Shown: positions 10,934 to 22,244 of the stretch, one piece after another | How the letters are laid out: the number at the start of each line of letters is the position of its first letter | Position numbering within the stretch: the stretch's first letter is position 1 | DNA from: Silurus meridionalis | Taxonomy: Eukaryota > Chordata > Actinopteri > Siluriformes > Siluridae | Assembly (NCBI RefSeq): GCF_014805685.1 | Contig: NC_060885.1 | Location: 9,532,132-9,596,131, forward strand | Length of the DNA stretch: 64,000 bases | Reading direction: 5' to 3' | Notes under the pieces: generated by a model | What the model saw: the letters and a program-made list of their open reading frames with translations, nothing else | Told to the model about the DNA's origin: nothing | Database searches by the model: none | Position numbers and translations under genes: made by a program

Positions 10934-11797
10934 CTAAAACTTCAGATATTTGAAATGACCTTCCTTGTACATTTTCAAGAGCGGTGTAATCATCACACCA
11001 AAGATATTAAAAGCAATCATAAAAGGAATGATATTGCACCTAAGTAATACAGAATCTTCTTTATAACCAGTAAAAATGTTAAGTAATGCTTGAGGAAGGT
11101 AGGAGAACAGCATTAAAATGAGTACAGAAAATATAGTATCAAAGGCATTTCTCTTCTGTTGGTTCTCTACATCTCTACCTGTGCGTGTATCTCCTGGCCC
11201 TGGGTGTTTCAGAGCAAACAACACAGACACACAGCAGAATGAAATCACAACCATTGCTACAGTGAAGAGGGAGTTGGATACAGTATCAGGGTAAACCAAT
11301 GTGATGACATGATACACAGCGTATCCTAGAGACATCAACCAAACTGCTACAGCTGCTGCATTTCTGTATTTTATACCTTTATATTTTAGAAATATTACTG
11401 GATGACACACGGCCAAGTATTGCTCAATGCAGATGCAGGTTTGTATCAGAGGCCGTCCACTCCAAGACAGACACAGAAGAAAATGAACCACTTTATAGAA
11501 TATGATATTTTGAAAAAAAAACATGTATATTATTTCTCCAAAACACACTAAGCAGTAGTTAAGCTCTATTATAATGTGATTCAGAAGAAACATATGAGTT
11601 TGATAGATTTTTCTCTCTCTGCACAAATAAAAATAGAGACACCATGAATTGGCTGGTGTACCAATGAGGAAGCAAACTGTCAAAACAGAATAAAAGACAA
11701 TAAATTCAAAATTAATTGTTTTCAGACATTGTGTCATATCAAATGGAGGTAAATAGAATAAAGTGGAATTGAGAATCTCTTCAGGTGTGTTATTCAT
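10934..11797 (-). CDS. 7TM receptor, subfamily A1 (287 aa), left palindrome copy
   Basis: A complete seven-helix receptor starting MNNTPEEILNSTLFY with N-terminal glycosylation sites at NNT and NST. It carries GTPANSW in TM1, LLNHIIIEL in TM2, SWSGRPLIQTCICIEQY in TM3, W in TM4, FCCVSVLFALKHPGPGDT at TM5 and loop 3, SYLPQ in TM6, and MITPLLKMYKEGHF in TM7. Conserved cysteines lie in the N-terminus (TQCLK) and at the start of TM7 (LRCNI). It is the mirror partner of the gene at 13577, with 94% identical protein. The acceptor AG is at 11816-11815 and the non-coding exon ends near 12156. The 5' ends of the two genes face each other across the palindrome centre. Confidence 0.9.
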   Translation of the reverse strand: MNNTPEEILNSTLFYLPPFDMTQCLKTINFEFIVFYSVLTVCFLIGTPANSWCLYFYLCRERKIYQTHMFLLNHIIIELNYCLVCFGEIIYMFFFQNIIFYKVVHFLLCLSWSGRPLIQTCICIEQYLAVCHPVIFLKYKGIKYRNAAAVAVWLMSLGYAVYHVITLVYPDTVSNSLFTVAMVVISFCCVSVLFALKHPGPGDTRTGRDVENQQKRNAFDTIFSVLILMLFSYLPQALLNIFTGYKEDSVLLRCNIIPFMIAFNIFGVMITPLLKMYKEGHFKYLKF

Positions 11798-12155
11798 TCT
11801 GTCTTAATGATGTACTGCAAAGAGAAAACAAAAGAAACAGAAGACATGCAGAAATAATGAAAATGTGTTTTGTATTTGAGTGTTGTAAAGTTTATGCATA
11901 TACAATATTTGTAAATGTTTAATATAAGAAAATCAAAACAGTTGGCTACAAACAGTTGTTTTCTGATTATTATGTTTTTTTGTCATTTTGTAAAGAGCAA
12001 ACAGCCAGTGCAGCTTTTCAATATACAAAACACAAATGTATGTAAAGTTTCTTTGTTTTGATTGTTATTTCACTATTAAGATCACTGGCATGCATTATAT
12101 ATTGTATAGATAAATGACATAATAAAAGCTCATACAGGGTTGAAAAAAACTTTAC

Positions 12156-12265
12156 CTGTGCACTGATGCAGGACTTCTGCGTTTTCTGAGCAAAAGCAAG
12201 ATCGCAACACAATGAGTGCAAACCCTGTTTGCAATTCAAATGGTCCAAACAGCCCTGTCCAATTA
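12156..12265 (-). promoter_or_regulatory. 5' non-coding exon and promoter of receptor 10934-11797
   Basis: Minus-strand exon end CTGCATCAGTGCACAG, donor GTAAAG, and upstream GGACCATTTGAATTGCAAA. It is mirrored at 13060-13170. Function inferred. Confidence 0.63.
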
Positions 12266-12505
12266 GAATTAATAACCTAAACTATTAATCGATTCAAAAG
12301 TTTTTGACACGTTTTGAAACACCCTATATAGTGTATTTAGTTTAGATTACACAGTATGTTGACTTAATTATTTTATAGTAGGACATAAATTGGAACTTTG
12401 GTTATGTACAACAGTTATGTTAAAATGCATACATTTCCATGAACTTGTTTTATTATACAAAAGCAAAAGTTTACATTAAAAGGTTTTAACAGACATTACA
12501 TTTAA

Positions 12506-12822
12506 TTATATAAACATTGGTATTTCTTTTGGAGTTTGCATAGCCTTTTTTTGTGGCCCTAATGTTTCTTGCTTGTCTTGTCAAGCCTGTCTCTTGTCTT
12601 GCCATGTGTTCTTGTTGTGATTCATTTTATGTCCCAATCATGTCCAGTCATTGTTATTTCTCTTACCTATCCTAATTGTGCACAGCTTTTTTGGTTTTCA
12701 TTTTTGGTTTTCCTAGTTCAGGTTTCATATGTTATGAGTATAAACCTTGACAGAACCCAATAATCTTGACAGAACCCAGACCTAATGTCATTTGTTATAG
12801 TTCCATTATTGTTGAGATTATA
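12506..12822. other. Spacer at the centre of the inverted duplication
   Basis: About 317 bp of unique sequence between the arms. Its right part (about 12725-12822, starting near TATGAGTATAAACC) is a direct copy of 16013-16110 just outside the right arm, suggesting how the palindrome formed. A 64-codon frame at 12569 has no recognisable features. Confidence 0.7.
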
Positions 12823-13059
12823 AAATGTAATGTCTGTTAAAACTTTTTAATGTAAACTTTTGCTTTTGTATAATAAAACAATTTCATGGAAATGTATGCA
12901 TTTTAACATAACTGATGTACATAACCAAAGTGCCAATTTATGTCCTACTATAAAATAATTAAGTCAACATACTGTGTAATCTGATCTAAATACACTATAT
13001 AGGGTGTTTCAAAACATGTCAAAAACTTTTGAATCGATTAATAGTTTAGGTTATTAATT

Positions 13060-13170
13060 CCAATAGGACAGGGCTGTTTGGACCATTTGAATTGCAAACA
13101 TGGTTTGTACTCATTGCGTAGCAATTTTGCTTTTGCTCAGAAAACTCAAAGGTCCTGCATCAGTGCACAG
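13060..13170 (+). promoter_or_regulatory. 5' non-coding exon and promoter of receptor 13577-14440
   Basis: CATTTGAATTGCAAA lies at about 13083-13098. The exon ends CATCAGTGCACAG at 13170 with donor GTAAAA at 13171. The acceptor TTTTCTCTTTGCAG ends at 13559, giving a 389 bp intron and 17 bases of 5' UTR before the ATG. This copy reads directly on the plus strand and shows the shared gene structure most clearly. Confidence 0.68.
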
Positions 13171-13576
13171 GTAAAACTTTAAAAACCAGGTATGAGCTTT
13201 CATTATGTCATTTATCTATACAATATATAGTGCATGCCAGTGATCTTAATAGTGAAATAACAATCAAAACAAAGAAACTTCACATACATCTGTGTTTTGT
13301 ATATTGAAAAGCTGCACTGGCTGTTTGCTCTTTACAAAATGACAAAAAAAAAAAAATCAGGAAACAACTGTTTGTAGCCAACTGTTTTGATTTTCTTATA
13401 TTAAACTTTTACAAATATTTTATATGCATGAACTTTACAACACTAAAATACAAAACACATTTTCATTATTTCTGCATGTCTTGTTGTATCATAAGTGAGA
13501 GCCTGATCACTAATCTTTATATTCTAAAAGTAACATATTCTTTTGTTTTCTCTTTGCAGTACATCATTAAGACAGA

Positions 13577-14440
13577 ATGAATAACACACCTGAAGAGATT
13601 CTCAATTCCACTTTACTTTATTTACCTCCATTTGATATTACTCAATGTCTGAAAACAATTAATTTTGGATTTGTTGTCTCATATTCTGTTTTGACAGTTT
13701 GCTTCCTCATTGGTACACCAGCCAATTCATGGTGTCTCTATTTTTATTTGTGCAGTGAGAGAAAAATCTATCAAACTCATATGTTTCTTCTGAATCACAT
13801 TATAATAGAGCTTAACTACTGCTTAGTGTGTTTTGGAAAAATAATATATATGTTTTTTTTTCAAAATATCATATTCTATAAAGTGGTTCATTTTCTTCTG
13901 TGTCTGTCTTGGAGTGGACGGCCTCTGATACAAACCTGCATCTGCATTGAGCAATACTTGGCCGTGTGTCATCCAGTAACATTTCTAAAATATAAAGGTA
14001 TAAAATACAGAAATGCAGCAGCTGTAGCAGTTTGGTTGATGTCTCTAGGATACGCTGTGTATCATGTCATCACATTGGTTTACCCTGATACTGTATCCAA
14101 CTCCCTCTTCACTGTAGCAATGGTTGTGATTTCATTCTGCTGTGTGTCTGTGTTGTTTGCTCTGAAACACCCAGGGCCAGGAGATACACGCACAGGTAGA
14201 GATGTAGAGAACCAACAGAAGAGAAATGCCTTTGATACTATATTTTCTGCATTCATATTAATGCTGTTCTCCTACCTTCCTCAAGCATTACTTAACATTT
14301 TTACTGGTTATAAAGAAGAGTCTGTATTACTTAGGTGCAATATCATTCCTTTTATGACTGCTTTTAATGTCTTTGGTGTGATGGTTACACCGCTCTTGAA
14401 AATGTACAAGGAAGGTCATTTTAAATGTCTGAAGTGTTAG
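13577..14440 (+). CDS. 7TM receptor, subfamily A1 (287 aa), right palindrome copy
   Basis: The only intact subfamily A gene on the plus strand. Its orientation is explained by the inverted duplication. The protein matches the 10934 gene except for 16 changes, among them E31G, F35S, E to K in the TM2-TM3 region, I to T after EQY, and C at the tail (KCLKC). Helices and landmarks are GTPANSW, IIIEL, CICIEQY, KHPGPGDTRTG, SYLPQ and VTPLLKMY. Both copies keep full frames, so both may be expressed. The start is the first ATG after the acceptor at 13559. The ligand is unknown, and class A membership is inferred from topology and motif positions. Confidence 0.9.
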   Translation: MNNTPEEILNSTLLYLPPFDITQCLKTINFGFVVSYSVLTVCFLIGTPANSWCLYFYLCSERKIYQTHMFLLNHIIIELNYCLVCFGKIIYMFFFQNIIFYKVVHFLLCLSWSGRPLIQTCICIEQYLAVCHPVTFLKYKGIKYRNAAAVAVWLMSLGYAVYHVITLVYPDTVSNSLFTVAMVVISFCCVSVLFALKHPGPGDTRTGRDVENQQKRNAFDTIFSAFILMLFSYLPQALLNIFTGYKEESVLLRCNIIPFMTAFNVFGVMVTPLLKMYKEGHFKCLKC

Positions 14441-15841
14441 AAGGAAATCTGTGGGATTTAAAGTTATATTACATAAAGATTTGGACCGGCACAAGAAATA
14501 ACAAGACTGCCAGTAAAAGGAATTTTACTTTTCTTAATAGTGCAAAAACTGCTCACACTACACGAATAATATACAATTTTATCATGACATTTGCAGGGTT
14601 TTTTTGTATGATGAACTAATTGCATTTGATATATTTTGGTAAGAAAACTTGGTGAAATCTAATAACACTAATATAATGTGGATATCTGAAAATAAGATTC
14701 CAATGTGATCTTTGTACATTCCTTTTCAAATTTGCCATATGTTACCATTTGTTGTTATAAAAACCTCCACTTTTCTTGTAAAATATTTCCCTAGTCTTTG
14801 ACGTATGGTTGTGGAGACCTAGGTAACCATATCTTTATAGTGCTGGCTTTGTCTCCATGCACAGACATTGTCATGCTGGAACAGGTTTGGGTCTTCTAGT
14901 TCAAGTGAAGGGACAATTTAATGCTATCACATTCAAAGGCATCCTGTACAAAAGTTTGGGGAAAAACCATATAAGGCTGGAAATGTCAGGTGTCAGGTGT
15001 TCCAATATTTTGTCCATATAGTGTACATTTACATATATAAGTATAATTTGTATAATATGTGTCACTGCTTTTAATATGTACAGAATTTAATTTTACTCTT
15101 TACTATTTCGAATGTATTATGTTCAGGTTTATGCTGAGGTATTTCAATGGTTACTCTTATTCCTGTGCATGATCTAGTTTGAAACATTTTTTTTTTTTGT
15201 TAAATAAAAATTAATCTTTAATAAAACTTTTAATTTGTGTTATGATTGTACTTTTGGACAAAAGTAGATCAGCTGTGTTAAAATTTTAAGGAAAAAAAGT
15301 CACAGCTTTAAATTAATGCATTTGTTCTGATAAATAATTGTTTCTATAATTTCATCTTAGACACAGGGTCTTGTATGGCTGACGTGCCACATAATCTAAA
15401 ACTAAACATAAATTGAATAAATAATTATAAATATAAAAATTTTTGTAAACATTTATTGTAGGAATAACACCTTTGAATACTTTCTAACAGGCAGTAGGTT
15501 TTCTGTCACGGAAAACCTTCAGTACAGCAGAGTTTCCTGTCAAAGCACTGCTGTAAATTGGCACATGTTTATGTGATGATTTTGAATGTGGCCTGTATGA
15601 AATAAAATAAATTAAACTGAAATTAAAGAAACCAATTTAGTGAAGTCTCTGGGACTTGTTTAACATAACCTGTAAAATGCCCTAATAAAGCAAATAAAAC
15701 ATGAGGGTGTCAGGCTCAAACTCTATTTCCTATAAGACACCGTGGTCTTTAAATATTGAAGTCTAACTCCCCACACTTGCACGTTCACAATTGCCCTCAA
15801 AGTGATCAATCACATTCCTTTCCATTTGCACACTCATTCAA

Positions 15842-16000
15842 TTATATACAATTTTATTTGTATAGTGCTTTTATCAACTTACATTGTTCCAAAGCAGTTC
15901 ACATAAATATACAGATTACAAATATAAATGTTACATTTATAAATGTGTCCATATTTGTTATTCCTAATGAGTAAGCCAATGGTGACAGAGACAAAGGAAA
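15842..16000. repeat. Dispersed fish repeat fragment
   Basis: TTTATTTGTATAGTGCTTTT through AAGGAAAAACTCCC resembles a sequence widely scattered in fish genomes. The inverted copy is at about 9350-9530. It forms the outer edges of both palindrome arms. Confidence 0.55.
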
Positions 16001-16012
16001 AACTCCCTCATA

Positions 16013-16110
16013 TGGTATGAGTATAAACCTTGACAGAACCCAATAACCTTGACAGAACCCAGACCTAATGTTATTTGTTATAGTTCCATCATTGTTGAGA
16101 TTATCAACTG
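16013..16110. repeat. Direct copy of the palindrome spacer sequence 12725-12822
   Basis: GAGTATAAACCTTGACAGAA and the following 80 bases, including a doubled TTGACAGAACCCA, recur with few changes at 12737 onward. It lies immediately outside the right arm. Confidence 0.8.
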
Positions 16111-16662
16111 TTCAATGATGGGCACTTGAATTGTCATTTTAATGACAATTGCACCCCTAAGCCTTGTTGCAGACTGTTTATACTTACAGTACACTATATA
16201 CTGTACTGTACAGTATACCATAATTACAGTTTGAATCCATTCTCATAGTTATTGAGTTTAACCCTCCCCAGTAACTTTATGGATCTTCATACTGTTTATA
16301 TGGAACATCTTCAACAGTAGCAAGTGGTAGCAAGAGTTAGGGCATTAAATTAAATAATCAATCAAATTGGCACAAATTAAATGTATTAAATAAAATTAAA
16401 TAAATGGGAAAAAATTACATAAAATAGTTTACATTTAGGCCTAGGTTTTATGTTCCTTATGAATATAAAATCAAATGAAATTAAATCAAATCAAATCCAA
16501 AATATCCAACGAATCAGCTAATTTAATGACAAAAGTTTGACTTTGTTAAAACAAATATATAAATGTACATTTGTCTAACTTTATTTTTTATAGACAAATC
16601 CTCCTTTAGCACGAATAACCCAATCATTATATGTTTGAAATAATGCAAAAGCCATTTACCTT
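16111..16662. other. AT-rich intergenic, no gene
   Basis: No coding frame, RNA gene or clear transposon end is seen. There are short A-rich direct repeats such as AAATTAAATAAAT around 16350-16420. Confidence 0.5.
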
Positions 16663-16975
16663 CTAACTTTGGTAAAAATAATTGTGAATCCTATATATTT
16701 CCTTCTGACACTTTAGACATTTGAAATAACCTTCTTTGTACATTTTCAAGAGATGCATAACCATCACACCAAAGACATTAATAGAAGTCATAAAAGGAGA
16801 TATATTCCACATAAGTAATGGCTGATCTTCATTATAACCATTTACAATGCCAAGTAATGCCTGAGGAAGGTAGGAGACCAGCATTTACACGTGCATTAGA
16901 GTTTTCTGTGCGAGATTCAAATGCAATTACTTCAGACATTGCAATTAAAATGGTCTTGTCAAATAAAAAATGCAT
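16663..16975 (-). pseudogene. 7TM receptor pseudogene, only TM6-TM7 left
   Basis: A 73-codon frame carries the family's last two helices (VSYLPQALLGI, then FGVMVMHLLKMYKEGYFKC). The preceding 215 or so codons are gone: immediately upstream (16885-16975) the sequence jumps into remnants of the first exon and the ATTTGAAT-type promoter block (ATTGCAATTAAAATGGTCTTG in window orientation). One deletion removed the intron and most of the coding exon. The TM7 proline is replaced (MHLLKMY). Confidence 0.82.
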
Positions 16976-16984
16976 TTAACAGTC

Positions 16985-17940
16985 CTGTCTTGTTACATAA
17001 AAACACATTAGAATTAATAATCTAATCTATTAATCTATTCAAATATTTTTTACATGTTTTGACATACTGTCAATGGAAATTGACTATTACTCTCAGTTAT
17101 CTAATTTATTTAAAGTTTAAAATTTACATTTTATTTGAATTTTTAATCTATGGTAGCAGGTAGATAAAAAGTTGGAAATTTACTTTACATCGTGTTAAAT
17201 ATGAACATACTGGATTACACATTGTCCATAAACTTGTTTAATCATTAAAAAAGTAAAAACTTGCAATAAAATTTAATTATAAAACTTTTGGAATTCTTTA
17301 GTTCACTATAAACGAGGATCGCATAAAACTGGCATAAATGCTTAAAAATAAACCTTCTTTTTTGCTTTTGGCCAATCTGTATTGTACTGTGAAGAAACTC
17401 TGACATCCATTGAACTATTCCATTGCACACAAGATTCTTTGTTGTGCATGAAATTTCTACAGACAAGAGAGTCCTTTATATTCAATAATGTCAAATGCTG
17501 ATCATATACAATCTAATATATAGTACTAAATTGGATATGAATGAATATGTTAGGACTAAACTGATATTGTAACTGATTGCCATTTTAATAAATTAATGAT
17601 AATAATAATAATATTCATTTACAAAACCTGCAAAAGCTTTTAGTGTAAATTAATTGTATAATTAATGCTAGAAAGTGCTGAAATCTACTTCTCCTAATGC
17701 GATTGTTTATAAAATGTAAATCTTTATTAGACCAAAGACTATTCATTATTAAATAACACATTTTATTATAGTTAGTTGTAATATCTGTGTATTGTCCACC
17801 ATTTTCTGTATTTAAAAAAATGCAAATATTACAGTGAAATACAATATGTATGACTGTGAGCTTATACATATAATTATACTATTTACATATAATTTGTATT
17901 ACTACAGACTTCTCCAAACTTTTTGTGTAAAATAATTGTG
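16985..17940. other. AT-rich intergenic, no gene
   Basis: Contains scattered AT-only runs and a short (AAT)n stretch near 17590-17610. Frames of 73-84 codons on the minus strand show no helix pattern or motif of the receptor family. Confidence 0.5.
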
Positions 17941-17944
17941 AATC

Positions 17945-18570
17945 TTACGGATTTCCTTCTACCACTTCAGACATTTGAAATCACCTTCCTTGTCCATTTT
18001 TATAAGCGGTATTAACATCACCCCACAGATATTAAAATAAGTTATAAAGGTAGCAATATTGCATATAAGCAATACACGATCTTTATTATAAGCATTTAAA
18101 ATGCCAAGTACTGCCTGAGGAAGGTAGGAGAACAGCATTAAAAGCAATGCTGAAAATATAGTACCAAAGGCATTTCTCTTCTGTTGGTTTACATACATCT
18201 TTACCCGTGCGTGTATCTCCTGGCCCGGGGTGTTTCAGAGCAAACAATACAGACACACAGCAGAATGAAATCAAAAGCAGTGTTACAAAGAATACAGAAT
18301 TGATAACAGGATCAGGGTAAGTCATTGTGGATAGAATTTGCTGTGTCTAAAAAATAGCATATATGCTAATTCAGCAGCACAAACTAAGCAGAACATGAGC
18401 TCTATTATAATGTGATTCAGAAGATAAAAATGATATTATTTTTGAAAATTTTTTTTAGAAAGTTATTGTTTTAAAGATCACAGTGCATAGACTTTGCAAT
18501 GAAAAGATGCATACTGAATGCATTCTAACTGAAGAAGTTTCAAAAAGTTTAACCTGGAGACTGATCCAAG
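17945..18570 (-). pseudogene. 7TM receptor pseudogene, TM5-TM7 plus TM2 scrap
   Basis: Minus-strand frames at 18325-18086 and 18198-17959 hold PDPVINSVF, then CCVSVLFALKHPGPGDTRTG, then NQQKRNAFGTIFSALLLMLF and LIPLIKMDKEGDFKCLKW. They are separated by a frameshift in the third inner loop near 18195. At about 18360-18425 a short TM2 piece (HIIIELMF-like) remains, with TM3-TM4 deleted between. A first-exon-like piece with CAGTCTCCAG and a GTTAAA donor lies near 18548. It is non-functional. Confidence 0.85.
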
Positions 18571-19261
18571 ACCGATGTACCCTAAGAGTTGCCTGTTTAA
18601 GAGTGAGGTTAGAGAAGCAACAAGTTCAGACTACTAAGACTGCGATGTAAATGGTGTAGTAGCTGCAGTTATAATAAATAAAAAAGATTGTGTTGTTTAG
18701 CCCTGTCAATTTGATTTAATACATTAATAATCTATTCAAATGTTTTGACATGTGTTTTGATAAACCTTATATGGAGACTTACACAGAGTATTTCACAAAG
18801 TGAATTGTTTTAGAAAAAATTGTTGACCACAAGGACATACTGGACATTCTATTGTTAAATAATATGTGAGCTTTGTTAGCTTCTTTTATTTTAAGAATAT
18901 TGTATTTAATGCTATATTAACATAAACTTTTATATTTTTAAAATAATCTGAAAAACTTATTGGTAGGTTGGCTAGTGGTTGCTCGGTAGTTAAGGTGCAA
19001 ACAAAAGGTTGTTCGTTTGTTTTTACATCTGTTTAATTGTAGAGAATTACTGAAAGTTTACAGACAGGTTTCATTTAATAAAACATTTGAATTCATATGA
19101 AAATTCACGTTTAATTCCTGATTTAATCGAAAGAGCAAACTATAGACCTGCAACCGTAATATTTCTTAGGCCCTTTCATCAGTCCACTGAGAAAAAAGTC
19201 AGATAGTCTCATTTATTTATTTATTTTATTTGTTTGACAGTTTCACATTTTAGAAGGCATT
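18571..19261. other. AT-rich intergenic, no gene
   Basis: No gene or RNA seen. Around 18700-18780 there is faint similarity to the regions upstream of other A1 promoters. Confidence 0.45.
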
Positions 19262-19365
19262 TCTTTTTCATGTCTAGCAGTGGTGTTATAACCACAAAAA
19301 TACATGTATTGGGGTCACAAATTGAGTAATATTACACCCAAGCAATAAGTGATCTTGGTACACAA
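19262..19365 (-). pseudogene. Receptor C-terminus relic (TM7 region)
   Basis: Roughly 100 bases align with the 3' end of the receptor at 19946 (TCATGTCTAGCAGTGGTGTT to GCAATAAGTGATC), corresponding to the TM6-TM7 loop and TM7. No frame survives. Confidence 0.5.
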
Positions 19366-19945
19366 TTTTTATACACTCTGGAAATGCACACAATTTTCAC
19401 AAGTCATCTTGCAAACTCATCCATTACCACATCATAAACTTGTGTCTGCATTGTTGCACAGTCTTCCATGAAAGTGTAAGTTATGTGGGAGATTTTTAAA
19501 GCATCAAGAAGACTAAAAGTGCAAAAGTGCTGATTATATGCAATAATTTTGCAACAATCATTTATTTACCAGAAATGATTATCAGATAATTAAAACAGTT
19601 GTATTCTACTAGATGTTTTGCTATGTTTTGTTTTATTATATTGTTGTATACTTATTACACTTCATACCTTGCTTCTAACAAAAAACATTTTTTAATAACA
19701 GTTGCAATTAGGCTTGCATTAAATACAACATAACATTATCATTGTTAGTGCAATATGCAATATTATTGAAGTGAATATTTTCAGTTATGTTTTACCACTA
19801 TATAGTCATTAAAATATACATATACTGTAATTGTACTCTGATCATTGGTTGGACAATCAGACTATCAGTCTTAAACCTTCATCTATATTACATTTATGGC
19901 CCTGCTATTACATGTGCCTACTCATCATTCCACACTTCTACATAT

Positions 19946-20795
19946 TCAAATATTAAATTTTAGATTACCATCATTGTACATTTTCAGCAATGGTGTAATC
20001 ATTACAGACCAAGTATTTAAAAAGCTTATTAATGGAAGGATAGTACAATAAAACAAAAAGTGCTCGATTTTCATAATGGAAAGAAAGCTGAGTAATAATT
20101 GAGGAAAGTAAGTCAATAGAATGATAAGCAAAGCTGAAAAGATCGTATTGAATACATTTCTCGTTTGTTGGCTCCCCGCATATCTGCCTGTCTGTTTGCT
20201 GATACGTTTGTGTGATTGTTTCAGAGCATAGAGCACAAACACAACAGAATGAAATTACAGTCACTGCCGTGAAGAAGACAAAGTTAAAAAGGGGATCTGG
20301 GAAAGTCTGTAGAGTAAATGTGTGCAGACCATATCCAAAAGCTATGAACCATACTACCACAATAACTGCAATCCTGTATTTTATATCTTTATACCTCAAG
20401 AATATTAGTGGATGAAGCACTGTCAAATATTGTTCAACACAAATGCAAGTTTGTAACAATGGCCTACCAGTCCAGGACAATCCAAAAATAAAAAAAAGCA
20501 CTTTATTATAAATGTCACTGTTAAAAATGAAAACATTCAGTGTCTCAGGTAGACATTCTAGACAGTACATGAGCTCCATTATATTATGATTCAGGAAAAA
20601 CACAGTTGTTCTAAATTTACACTCAGTTCCACAAATATATATCTGGAGACACCACAAATGGGCTGCTGTAGCAAGACTGGAACAAAACAGCTTGATCAAG
20701 TACAAGCCAATATAACCGAAAGGATTTTCTTTTAAACATTGTGCAATTAAAGATAAGTCTGTAGAACTGATGAACTCTTCAGATGCATTAGTCAT
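19946..20795 (-). pseudogene. 7TM receptor, A2-like, broken by one 2-base deletion
   Basis: The frame starts MTNASEEFISSTDLS at 20795 and is open through TM5 (VTVISFCCV), then shifts near 20240. TM6-TM7 continue in another frame (TIFSALLIILLTYFPQ, SVMITPLLKMYNDG). Comparison with intact paralogues shows that two bases are missing in the repetitive GTGTGTCTGTGTT part of the FCCVSVL codons. Everything else is whole: 5' acceptor CCTTGCAG, N-terminal Cys, EQY and W in TM4. It could be a recent pseudogene, a polymorphism, or a sequencing error in a slippery stretch. Confidence 0.8.
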
Positions 20796-20935
20796 TCTGT
20801 ATTAATTGTGTCCTGCAAGGAAAAACACAATAGAAGTTTGGTATCACTACAGGTATACTTTCTGATATATATATTTTATCCAAAAGATTAGAAAATATAT
20901 AAATGCATATACTGTAAACTTAAAACTTCCAATGT

Positions 20936-20938
<3 letters not shown>

Positions 20939-21010
<72 letters not shown>
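20939..21010. repeat. (TA)n microsatellite, 72 bp
   Basis: Lies in the 5' intron of the receptor copy at 19946-20795. The same microsatellite position recurs at 30223 beside a second relic of this receptor type. Confidence 0.97.
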
Positions 21011-21015
<5 letters not shown>

Positions 21016-21044
21016 AATAAAATATGATATGCATTTCCTTACAC

Positions 21045-21210
21045 CTACCTTTTAAAGTTTTAGAATGTAATTGTACATCTGGTAAAAAAGTTGCTTTAGA
21101 AATTGGTGTGGACTGATTCAAGACTTTTATACAGCATAGAGTAATAATACATTCCAAATCAAGAAGAGTGGAATATATTTGTTATTCAAATGTCGTTGTC
21201 AAATTAAAGC
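21045..21210 (-). promoter_or_regulatory. Candidate first exon and promoter of receptor 19946-20795
   Basis: On the minus strand: CATTTGAATAACAAAT near 21190, then TGTATAAAAG (TATA-like) near 21130, ATCAGTCCAC, and a possible donor AAAAG|GTAGGTG near 21050. The order matches other group A units. Function inferred. Confidence 0.45.
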
Positions 21211-22240
21211 ATATTTTATGGGTTAAATAGGCACACTTTATCACCCATTTACACTTAATATTGTGCTAAGTATAATAAATCTTGTCATTAGGAAATATTA
21301 TTTTAGTTAATTATGTTTTATAAGTAATTATGATATCCATTCCATATGATTTCACTTTAATGTAACCCAGATGGCAAAATATGGTTGGTAGGTAAAGGTA
21401 GGAATATCATCATAAGATAATTTCTCTCATGCGCCCCATCCTAATATCAATATTTAGTTGGTCTCCTAAATGTGAATCTGATTACGAAGACGAATAAAAA
21501 CATTAAAAATTTTACAGAAGCATCCCCAACACTTCACATTTGCTAAAAAAAGCTTATACATTGCCCTATCACCCTCTACAAAGGCACCTAACAGTATGAT
21601 GGACAATTTTTTGCCATCTTTCATTTTTTTTCCACTCCAAAATCCTCCCATGACGTACAGTAGATGTTTTTTCTGCACCTGCTTTACATATGTCTATCCT
21701 TTTAATATTTGTCAGCTGAATCAGAACTACCCTATGTGAGCATTTCTCTTCCAGCTGCCACATGCCCCATATGAGCATTAGAGCTACCGCAATTAAATTG
21801 TTTTTAATCACGTTTCATAGCTCCAGGAATTCTTAAACCAGAAGCAAATTACTCCCCTTTCTATTTCTGTTTTTTTTCCCCTTTTGGTTCTGCTTCAACA
21901 GCAAGATTGAAAGTGCTATGATCATATCACATTTGCTATCCAAATATTGGTCAAAAATATAAAATGTTCCTTATTTACATCAATTAACATGAGTTAAATG
22001 AGTTTATGTAAGGACAGAATGCCAAAAACAGTGTTATTTCTTAACAAACAAACAACAAATAAACAAACAAACAAATAAATAATCACCAAAAGACAAACTT
22101 AAAAAACATCGAATCTGTTCAAGTTGTTTCATTTTATTAAATTTTTTTAGTAGCTGGATTTTTTAAATTTTAGTTACAAGGAATTACTGGCTATTTAAAA
22201 AAAAAATGCTTTACGTTGATAAAAATTGTTTTTTTTCCTG
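21211..22240. other. Intergenic, no recognised gene
   Basis: Two overlapping minus-strand frames at 21466-21811 have no recognisable domain. A (CAAA)n-like run lies at about 22045-22080. Otherwise featureless AT-rich sequence. Confidence 0.45.
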
Positions 22241-22244
22241 TTTT

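Larger units (their letters stand above)
9330..12505. repeat. Left arm of a 6.7 kb inverted duplication
   Basis: It reads, reversed and complemented, colinearly with 12823-16030. Matching landmarks are the GGAAAAACTCCCT edge, the GCCAATTTACAGCAGTGCT block, the relic at 10375, the receptor at 10934, its 5' exon, and the AACAGACATTACATTTAA inner edge. It contains the minus-strand receptor. The two receptor proteins differ at 16 of 287 positions. Confidence 0.88.
12823..16030. repeat. Right arm of the 6.7 kb inverted duplication
   Basis: Inverted counterpart of 9330-12505, carrying the plus-strand receptor at 13577, its first exon, the relic at 14790-15030 and the dispersed repeat at 15842-16000. 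Small indels and substitutions show that the arms have begun to diverge. Confidence 0.88.

Noticed and set aside
12569..12763. 64-codon hydrophobic frame in the palindrome spacer
   Set aside because: The hydrophobicity comes from T-rich sequence. It has no paralogue and overlaps the duplicated spacer segment.
21466..21811. Two overlapping minus-strand frames of 70-80 codons
   Set aside because: No motif, helix pattern or paralogue was recognised, and the AT-rich region gives such frames by chance.
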